Origin: Desulfatitalea alkaliphila
Lineage (GTDB): Bacteria; Desulfobacterota; Desulfobacteria; Desulfobacterales; Desulfosarcinaceae
Assembly (NCBI RefSeq): GCF_022968795.1
Contig: NZ_JALJRB010000006.1
Coordinates: 62,001 to 126,000 of the forward strand
Reading direction: 5' to 3'
Length of the DNA stretch: 64,000 nt
A model generated the notes under the pieces. That model did not search any database. It was not told where the DNA came from and worked only from the letters and a program-made list of their open reading frames with translations. This document shows positions 58,264 to 64,000 of this stretch, one piece after another. Position 1 is the stretch's first letter; each line of letters opens with the position of its first letter. The position numbers and the translations under genes were made by a program.

Positions 58264-58292
58264 TTGACACGTTCGGGGTGAAATGATAGCAA
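58264..58292 (+). promoter_or_regulatory. Promoter of tRNA-Val/tRNA-Asp
   Basis: TTGACA (58264-58269), 17 bases, then TAGCAA (58287-58292) with an upstream TG forming an extended -10. Transcription would begin near 58299, 35 bases before tRNA-Val. Confidence 0.65.
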
Positions 58293-58333
58293 AGGCTTTC
58301 TGTTTGGGACCCTCGACAGGTTCCATGTATTGG

Positions 58334-58409
58334 GGGCGGGTAGCTCAGTCGGGAGAGCACCGGCCTTACAAGCCGGGGGTCACAGGTTCAAGCCCTGTTC
58401 CGCCTACCA
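58334..58409 (+). tRNA. tRNA-Val (anticodon TAC)
   Basis: 76 bases: acceptor GGGCGGG with TCCGCCT (two G-U ends), anticodon loop CTTACAA (TAC) between CCGGC and GCCGG, T arm ACAGGTTCAAGCCCTGT and encoded CCA. Confidence 0.95.
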
Positions 58410-58443
58410 TGCAGAAAGTCGTTTTTTGGAAAATTCGTTTTGC

Positions 58444-58521
58444 GGGGGTGTAGTTCAGTTCGGTTAGAACGCCGGCCTGTCACGCCGGAGGTCGCGAGTT
58501 CGAGTCTCGTCGCTCCCGCCA
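58444..58521 (+). tRNA. tRNA-Asp (anticodon GTC)
   Basis: 78 bases: acceptor GGGGGTG with CGCTCCC, G discriminator, encoded CCA; anticodon loop CTGTCAC (GTC) between CCGGC and GCCGG; T loop TTCGAGT. It lies 34 bases after tRNA-Val, in the same transcript. Confidence 0.95.
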
Positions 58522-58532
58522 TTCATATCAGA

Positions 58533-58565
58533 GGGCTTATGAGGTATCACTCATAAGCCCTTTTT
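58533..58565 (+). terminator. Rho-independent terminator of the tRNA operon
   Basis: GGGCTTATGAG (58533-58543) and CTCATAAGCCC (58550-58560) form an 11-bp stem with a 6-base loop, followed by a T-run. It lies just after tRNA-Asp and before pyk. Confidence 0.92.
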
Positions 58566-58613
58566 CTTTTCACCGCCGGGCGCCGCGTTCGGCCCATCCG
58601 CAAAAGGTAAACC

Positions 58614-60041
58614 ATGGCCCGTAAAACCAAAATCGTCGCTACCATATCCAATTTGAACTGCGAACCGGCCTTCATCACCCGGCTCTACAAAGCGGGAATG
58701 GATGTTGTGCGGCTCAACACGGCCCACATGTCTCATGACGATGCCCTGGTGGTGGTCGGGGCGGTGCGCCAAGTGTCCGACAAGATCGGCATCCTGCTGG
58801 ATACCAAGGGGCCTGAGATCAGGACCTGCGCGGTGGCCCAGCCGTTTACCGTAAAGAGCGGCGACACCATTCGGGTCAAAGGCGCACCCGACGAGATGTC
58901 CCGCGAAGGGATGATCTGCGTCTCCTACCCCGATTTCGTTCGCGATGTGCCGGTGGGCAGTTCGATCATGATCGATGACGGCTACATCGCTCTGGCGGTG
59001 ATGGACAAGGACGACGAGTGGTTGATCTGCACGGTGGAGAACGACGGCACGATCCGGGGACGCAAAAGCATCAATATCCCGGCCGTGCATGTCAAGCTGC
59101 CGGCCCTGAGCGAAAAGGACAAGGGTTTCATCCGTTTCGCCGTGGACAACGATCTCGACTTCATCGCCCACTCCTTCGTGCGCAACAAGGAGGATGTGCT
59201 GGCCGTGCAACAAATATTGGATGAACGCGGGTCCGCCATCAAAATCATCGCCAAGATCGAAAACTATGAAGGGGTGTCCAATCTGGAGGAGATTCTGGAC
59301 CATGCCTACGGTGTGATGATCGCCCGTGGCGATTTGGCGGTGGAGGTGCCCACCGAGCAGATTCCGTTGATCCAGAAGCGGATCATTCGCAAATGCATCG
59401 AGCGGCGGCGGCCGGTGATCGTGGCGACGCAAATGCTCCATTCCATGATCGAAGCGCCTCGGCCCACCCGGGCCGAGGTGTCCGATGTGGCCAATGCCTG
59501 CCTCGATCATGCCGATGCGTTGATGTTGTCGGGAGAAACCGCCAGCGGCCAATATCCAGAGATGGCGGTGCGCACCATGGCCAAGGTGATCGAGGCGGTG
59601 GAGGGCAAGGAGGACGGCGGCTACATCAATGTGCCCTACCGCCAAGAGAACCGGATCACGGCCTATTTGGCCAAGGCGGCGGTCAAGGCCGCGCTTCGGC
59701 TCAATACCAAGGCCATCGTGGCCGATTCGGTGAGCGGCACCTCCATTCTGGCGCTGGCGGCCTACCGCGGCGGAAATCCCATTTATGCCCAGGTGTACAA
59801 TGAGCGCGTGATGCGGCAACTGGCCCTTTCCTACGGTGTGTATGCCGATTACCTGCCGATGGACGAAAACTCCACCGAGCCGTTGCACCAATCCATTTGT
59901 CGCCTGGTCGCCGAAAAGCGGTTCGCCGCCGACGATCTGATCATTGTGCTGGCCGGCAGTTTCGGCGCCCGTGCCGGTGCATCCTACATCGAGATCGCCA
60001 CGGCGGGCCTGTTGCAGGACAAGTGCGCGCTGCCGCGCTGA
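58614..60041 (+). CDS. pyk: Pyruvate kinase
   Basis: A 475-residue pyruvate kinase that transfers phosphate from phosphoenolpyruvate to ADP. Conserved parts: RLNTAHMS, DTKGPEIRT, IIAKIENYEGVSNLEEIL (catalytic Lys and metal Glu), GVMIARGDLAVEVP and MLSGETASGQYP. The C-terminal allosteric domain is present. AAAAGG precedes the ATG. It converges with the corrinoid-activator gene, leaving 5 bases between the stops. Confidence 0.96.
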   Translation: MARKTKIVATISNLNCEPAFITRLYKAGMDVVRLNTAHMSHDDALVVVGAVRQVSDKIGILLDTKGPEIRTCAVAQPFTVKSGDTIRVKGAPDEMSREGMICVSYPDFVRDVPVGSSIMIDDGYIALAVMDKDDEWLICTVENDGTIRGRKSINIPAVHVKLPALSEKDKGFIRFAVDNDLDFIAHSFVRNKEDVLAVQQILDERGSAIKIIAKIENYEGVSNLEEILDHAYGVMIARGDLAVEVPTEQIPLIQKRIIRKCIERRRPVIVATQMLHSMIEAPRPTRAEVSDVANACLDHADALMLSGETASGQYPEMAVRTMAKVIEAVEGKEDGGYINVPYRQENRITAYLAKAAVKAALRLNTKAIVADSVSGTSILALAAYRGGNPIYAQVYNERVMRQLALSYGVYADYLPMDENSTEPLHQSICRLVAEKRFAADDLIIVLAGSFGARAGASYIEIATAGLLQDKCALPR

Positions 60042-60046
60042 ACCGG

Positions 60047-61975
60047 TCACCACACATTCCGGTCGGGGAAATCCATGGCTGCGATGAAGGCTTCGTAAAA
60101 GCCGGGGTGTAACGAGAGCTCCACGTGGTCGGCCAGATCGGCGATGGCATTGGCCCTTTGCCATTGGGCCTTGGAAATCAAGGCCAAGGTTGCGCCGGTG
60201 GCCGCGGCGTTGCCCATCGAAACGATTTTGGCCGGGTCCAGGAAAGGGAGCATGCCGATGCGCATGGCGCTGAGGGGGTTGACGTAATTCCCCAGGGCGC
60301 CGGCCATGCAGACCCGGTCGATCCGGTCCACCGTGACCCCCATTTCATCCATCAGCAACTGGACCGCGGCGGCCACGGCGCCTTTGGCGAGTTGCAGCTC
60401 GCGGATGTCGTTTTGCAGTAGCTTGATGGTGCGGCCGTCGAAACTCTCTTCCGGCGTGGCGACCACAAAATCCATCACCTCGCTGCGGGGCCGGGGCGCC
60501 AGTCGGGCAGGCAGGAGTTCGAATTCGGTGTCCCGGCCATGGTGTCCGAGCACCCCCTCTGCGTCCAGCACGCCGTGGTGCAGCAGCACGGCCGCCAGGT
60601 CCACCAGGCCGCTGCCGCACAGTCCCTTGGGCTTGATGTTGCCGATCACATTGTACCGCAGTTCACCTTCCAGGCCGCGTACGCTTTCGATGGCGCCCGA
60701 CTTGGCGATCATGCCGTGCTGGATGCGGGCGCCTTCCAGGGCCGGACCCGCTGCCGCCGAGCAGGTCAACAGCCGGCGGCCGTTGCCGAGAAAAATCTCT
60801 CCGTTGGTGCCCAGATCGAGCCCCAGAACCAGTTCCGTTTCCTGGTCGGCGGCGCCCGAGGCGAGGATGAAGCTGATCAAATCGCCGCCGATGTAACCCG
60901 ATTTGGCGGGCATTACATAGAGCATGGCATCGGGGTGCAGCTCCAATCCCACTTTTTGGGTGGGGAAGGTGACCCCCTCGGTGATCACCGGTGCAAAGGG
61001 GGCTTCGGCGATGCCGCTGGGGTCGAGGCCCAGCAGCAGGTGCTGCATGGTGGTGTTGCCGGCGGCGACGGCCACGAAGATGTGGTGGGGTTCGATGCCG
61101 CCGGCACGCGCCAGCCGGCGCAGGATGGCGTTCAGATCGTTGAGCAGCAGGCGGCGCAGGCGACGCAGGCCGTTCTTGGTGTCGCGCAGGTATTGAATGC
61201 GGCTGATGATGTTGCTGCCGAAGCGGGTCTGGGCGTTGAGGCGGGAGATCACCCCTTTTTCCACGCCCTGATCCAGGTCGATCAACTTGCCGACCAGGGT
61301 GGTGGTGCCGATGTCGAAGATCACCCCGTAGCGCCCGTTGGGGCTGCCCACCGGGGACCAGGCCAGCATGCACTCTCTGTGAAGCAACGCTTCGCCGCGA
61401 AATTCGGTGGCGCGCAGATCGGCATAGAGGGTGGACAGACAGCCATGGGTGATTTTCAGGTTGTCACGGGACGCGCCCAGCACACTGCGCAGGCGATGAA
61501 AATCCGATGCCGCCGTTTGCAGGTCGGGCGGCGGGACCAGAACCGGAATCCGGTCCAGCAACGGATCGAGGGCGATGTCTTGGGTTTGTCCGTGCTTGAG
61601 AATCTGGAACAGCTCGGTGGGATCGCGCTGGGTGTCGCTGAACACCACCAGGTCTTTGCGGATCGGTGTGCGGCAGGCCAAGCGGATGCCCTGGTCCAAC
61701 TCCTCGCTGCTGAGCAACCGTTGTTCCTGGCGGTCGGGTGGGCCGATGGGGGTGATCACCTTGATTTTGCATTTGCCGCAAGTGCCCAGGCCGTTGCACT
61801 CCGTATCGAGGTCGAGGGTGGTTTTGCGCAGCGCTTCATAGATGGTGACGCCGTATTTGACGCGGATCCAGAGATCGTCGGGCAGCACATTGAGCCAGAG
61901 GCTCTTTTTGGCGCCGGTGGCGGGGGGCGTGCGCAAGGGGCGTTTTTTTTTCTTGATTTTCGGCGGTTTTTTCAT
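60047..61975 (-). CDS. Corrinoid activation/regeneration protein (ferredoxin plus ASKHA ATPase, RACE type)
   Basis: A 642-residue protein. A basic N-terminus leads to a 2Fe-2S ferredoxin domain with Cys60, Cys66, Cys69 and Cys101 (CNGLGTCGKC...ACR). A linker follows, and then the ASKHA-fold ATPase: VIFDIGTTTLVGKLIDL (phosphate 1), VAAGNTTMQHLLLGLDPS, LGLDLGTNGEIFLGNG and VCMAGALGNYVNPL. The family reduces inactive cob(II)alamin in corrinoid methyltransferase systems to the active Co(I) state. It is co-directional with the DUF1638 and MttB-type genes upstream (gap 4 bases), consistent with one operon. Confidence 0.93.
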   Translation of the reverse strand: MKKPPKIKKKKRPLRTPPATGAKKSLWLNVLPDDLWIRVKYGVTIYEALRKTTLDLDTECNGLGTCGKCKIKVITPIGPPDRQEQRLLSSEELDQGIRLACRTPIRKDLVVFSDTQRDPTELFQILKHGQTQDIALDPLLDRIPVLVPPPDLQTAASDFHRLRSVLGASRDNLKITHGCLSTLYADLRATEFRGEALLHRECMLAWSPVGSPNGRYGVIFDIGTTTLVGKLIDLDQGVEKGVISRLNAQTRFGSNIISRIQYLRDTKNGLRRLRRLLLNDLNAILRRLARAGGIEPHHIFVAVAAGNTTMQHLLLGLDPSGIAEAPFAPVITEGVTFPTQKVGLELHPDAMLYVMPAKSGYIGGDLISFILASGAADQETELVLGLDLGTNGEIFLGNGRRLLTCSAAAGPALEGARIQHGMIAKSGAIESVRGLEGELRYNVIGNIKPKGLCGSGLVDLAAVLLHHGVLDAEGVLGHHGRDTEFELLPARLAPRPRSEVMDFVVATPEESFDGRTIKLLQNDIRELQLAKGAVAAAVQLLMDEMGVTVDRIDRVCMAGALGNYVNPLSAMRIGMLPFLDPAKIVSMGNAAATGATLALISKAQWQRANAIADLADHVELSLHPGFYEAFIAAMDFPDRNVW

Positions 61976-61979
61976 ACGG

Positions 61980-62618
61980 TCAGCCGTTTTGGTGTTGTTT
62001 CAGAAAAGCGATCAGGTCGTCGTAATCGGCATCCAGCACGAGCAACGGCAAGGACAAAAAATCGGCGATCCACTGTGCCCGCGCCGTTAGATCGGGGTCC
62101 CGGGGCTGGCGAATGTAGACGGTTTGTCGGTAGTGTTCGAAGGTCCAGGCGCGAATTTGTGGATCGTCAAGCTCCAGCGGCGTGCGGCACAAAACATCGA
62201 AATTGAGGATCACCTCCTTTTCCAGAAAAAAGGTGCCGGGCTGTCGATCCATTAAACGGCGGTAGGCCGTCCGGCCGAGCAAGATTTCGTAGCAGTGGCC
62301 GCAGGCAATGCGGTCGATGCCGCGCGGTTGCAGCAGTTGGTCGATATCCGGACAGCACTGCCCGAAAAGACAGCCGGCGGGTTGACGATCCGTGCTGCGG
62401 CAGGCGATGCACTGTTGGAGTTGGTCACGCAGTTTGTGCGGCCGCAGGTGCAGATGGGCGGGCAGGTAGATGATGTTGCCGCTTTCATCCGGCCGGTCCA
62501 CCCCCAAATGCTGCAAGGCGCTGCGAAATACGTCGCAGGCGATCAGGGGATGGTCCGCATCGATGGTGACCGCAAGCGGCCCACGCCGCTCATGTCCGTT
62601 GGTTTTCTTCAATTTCAA
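61980..62618 (-). CDS. DUF1638-family protein
   Basis: About 212 residues of the conserved family linked to corrinoid methyltransferases: LIACDVFRSALQHLG, GCLFGQCCPDID, CGHCYEILLGR, QPGTFFLEKEVILNF and FEHYRQTVYIRQP. The many Cys and His residues could bind metal. The molecular role is unknown. No in-frame ATG fits: the ATG at 62747 would overlap the MttB gene by 158 bases. TTG at 62618 (or 62612), overlapping the end of the MttB gene by about 29 bases, is the likeliest start, but this is uncertain. Its stop is 5 bases before the ASKHA gene. Confidence 0.85.
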   Translation of the reverse strand: MKLKKTNGHERRGPLAVTIDADHPLIACDVFRSALQHLGVDRPDESGNIIYLPAHLHLRPHKLRDQLQQCIACRSTDRQPAGCLFGQCCPDIDQLLQPRGIDRIACGHCYEILLGRTAYRRLMDRQPGTFFLEKEVILNFDVLCRTPLELDDPQIRAWTFEHYRQTVYIRQPRDPDLTARAQWIADFLSLPLLVLDADYDDLIAFLKQHQNG

Positions 62619-64000
62619 TGTGCCTGATTTCGGGAAATTGCTTATCGATTTGGTTGCGGCAAACAGCGTCCAATCGGTCTCGACGGTTGGCCAGCATGGT
62701 CCGGACCTGGTCGCGGCTGCGGGAGACGAGGGTCGGCTCTCCTTCACGGGTCCACAGGTCGTAGGGCATGCGGACGCTGTGCTGCGGGTAGAAGTGTTGC
62801 GTCATCATGTGGTTGACGGTGTGGTCCGCCAGCACATAGTTGCCCCCCGGCCCCGTCGCCACGATCTCCTCCACCGCCAGGGTGGCCGGGGTCACATCGA
62901 TGCCCTGGCGCAGGCGTTGGATCATGCCGATCATTTCGTGATCGATGAGAAACTGTTCGAAGGCGATGGCATTGCCGGAGTCCAGCATGCCGGCCGCCAG
63001 ATGGATGTAATCGGCCCCGGCTCGGGCCACCAACAGGTAGGAGAGCATCTTTTCGCCGCCGGCTTGGGCGTCGGGCACCTTGGCGTCGGTGAGTCCGGCC
63101 GAAGCATAAATGGGCAGCTGATGCCGATGGGCCAGGGCAACGGCCGCACCGTTGAGCATGGCCGTTTCCACCGAGCCGATGGCCAGGTTCATGCGGCGCA
63201 GATCCATGGTGGAGGGAACCGCACCATAGAGCACCGGTGCGCCGGGGTGCAGCGCCTGGATGACCGCCACGGCGCCCAATGCTTCGGCGTGCAGTTGGAC
63301 CAACGTGCCGGCCAGGGTCACCGGGGCGGTGGCGCCGGCCATGGGGGCCGGCGCGCAGGTCAGGGGGACGCCCCGGCCGGCGCAGAAATCGATGATCGCC
63401 AGGGTGCCCGCGTCCAGGGTCAATGGACTGATGGGGTTGGTGATCACCGAGACAAAAGGCCGCTGCCGCAGTTTCTCCGCGTCGCCGGCGATGGCGGCCG
63501 CCAGGGCGTGCATCTGACGGGCGCCGGATACGGTATCGCAACCGCCCATGACATGCTTGGCCGTGTTGTTGAAAGCCTGGAAAAAATCGTTCAGGTGATA
63601 GTGGGCCGCCGGCAGATCGTGGGCCTGGCAGGGGATGATGAAAAATTGCAGGTGCGGCAGCTGGTCCACCAGGCAGGCGGCGCGGGCGATGTCCGCCAGC
63701 ACGGTGGGTCGCATGCGGCGGGTGGCGGTCTCCAGAATTTGAAACACGCGTCCACCGTTGCCGAAATGCACCCGGCCGCCGCCCAGCACCAAGTCTTTAT
63801 CCGGGTCACGGCCGCAGAGGGTGATTTGCCGTGGCGCATCGGCCAGTCGCGTTTTCAACCAGTCGTGCGGCATGCGCACCGTTTCGCCGGTGCTGTCCAC
63901 GGTGGCCCCGCTGTCGGCCAGGCGCCGCCGTACCATCGGGTCGCTGATGCGCAGACCGGTACGCTCGAGGATCTCGCGCCCGGCGGCATCGATGGCCGCG
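62590..64000 (-). CDS. MttB-family trimethylamine/betaine-type methyltransferase (5' end outside window)
   Basis: The frame is open past the right edge; 470 residues are visible. The TIM-barrel MttB-type features include FNNTAKHVMGGCDTV, VSVITNPISPLTLDAG, APAPMAGATAPVTLAGTLVQ and VLYGAVPSTMDLRRM. Family members move a methyl group from methylamines or quaternary amines to a corrinoid protein. No in-frame TAG occurs in the visible part, so it is probably a non-pyrrolysine homologue (MtgB/MtpB-like range); the substrate is undetermined. The gene leads the DUF1638-ASKHA operon; its corrinoid partner would be outside the window or supplied by the protein at 24591-25262. Confidence 0.9.
   Translation of the reverse strand, partial: AAIDAAGREILERTGLRISDPMVRRRLADSGATVDSTGETVRMPHDWLKTRLADAPRQITLCGRDPDKDLVLGGGRVHFGNGGRVFQILETATRRMRPTVLADIARAACLVDQLPHLQFFIIPCQAHDLPAAHYHLNDFFQAFNNTAKHVMGGCDTVSGARQMHALAAAIAGDAEKLRQRPFVSVITNPISPLTLDAGTLAIIDFCAGRGVPLTCAPAPMAGATAPVTLAGTLVQLHAEALGAVAVIQALHPGAPVLYGAVPSTMDLRRMNLAIGSVETAMLNGAAVALAHRHQLPIYASAGLTDAKVPDAQAGGEKMLSYLLVARAGADYIHLAAGMLDSGNAIAFEQFLIDHEMIGMIQRLRQGIDVTPATLAVEEIVATGPGGNYVLADHTVNHMMTQHFYPQHSVRMPYDLWTREGEPTLVSRSRDQVRTMLANRRDRLDAVCRNQIDKQFPEIRHIEIEENQRT

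Noticed and set aside
62590-64000. Pyrrolysine-dependent trimethylamine methyltransferase
   Set aside because: The visible frame has no in-frame amber codon, so it is treated as a non-pyrrolysine homologue.

Overview
The window is GC-rich and reads like a Desulfobacterota (deltaproteobacterial) chromosome, close to the Desulfosarcina/Desulfobacteraceae type. The reasons are an MttB-like methyltransferase next to a DUF1638 protein and a ferredoxin-type ASKHA corrinoid activator, many PAS-rich hybrid histidine kinases, a CheB-CheR-PAS fusion, an iron-sulfur flavoprotein, and a trigger factor-clpP-clpX-lon block. This placement is inference from gene content; no rRNA is present.

Layout. 1-7.4 kb (+): end of a PAS/LuxR regulator, a CheB-CheR-PAS fusion, a PAS histidine kinase and a PAS-GAF-PAS hybrid kinase. 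7.5-20.7 kb (-): an eleven-gene chemosensory operon transcribed leftward: degenerate receiver, chemoreceptor (MCP) with a zinc-binding-type sensor, CheW, REC-PAS kinase, degenerate MCP-like coiled coil, STAS protein, CheA, CheD, receiver, CheB, CheY, CheR. A textbook sigma-54 promoter precedes it. 21.1-24.3 kb (-): a multi-PAS hybrid kinase. 24.4-30.5 kb (+): the most unusual locus, a compact operon of corrinoid protein, UroD-type methyltransferase, a 1174-residue hybrid kinase with a DUF1638-like N-terminus, and a response regulator with a four-cysteine tail. 31.0-34.9 kb (-): NtrC-type activator, prmA, mgtE.

35-39.5 kb: HAD-like phosphatase, small secreted protein, radical SAM enzyme and a two-domain glycosyltransferase-like fusion. 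A MITE-like inverted-repeat element follows. 39.7-42.8 kb (+): pabA and a pabB-pabC fusion for p-aminobenzoate, behind a leader that contains an intrinsic terminator. 42.9-48.4 kb: RND efflux pair and a membrane protein. 48.5-50.7 kb: Crp/Fnr regulator, iron-sulfur flavoprotein, flavodoxin. 50.7-51.4 kb (-): SUI1 factor and a frameshifted 3'-5' exonuclease. 51.6-58.6 kb: tRNA-Pro, tRNA-Leu, tig, clpP, clpX, lon, tRNA-Val, tRNA-Asp and a clear terminator. 58.6-64 kb: pyruvate kinase (+), then on the minus strand a corrinoid activator, a DUF1638 protein and an MttB-family methyltransferase running off the right edge.

How it fits together. Corrinoid methyl-transfer parts occur twice. The right edge looks metabolic: methyltransferase, DUF1638 protein and reductive activator. 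The 24.6-30.5 kb operon looks sensory: a corrinoid protein and a methyltransferase are tied to a phosphorelay whose kinase carries the same kind of DUF1638 module. I infer that it senses methyl-corrinoid state or a methylated substrate. This is the best candidate for an undescribed system here.
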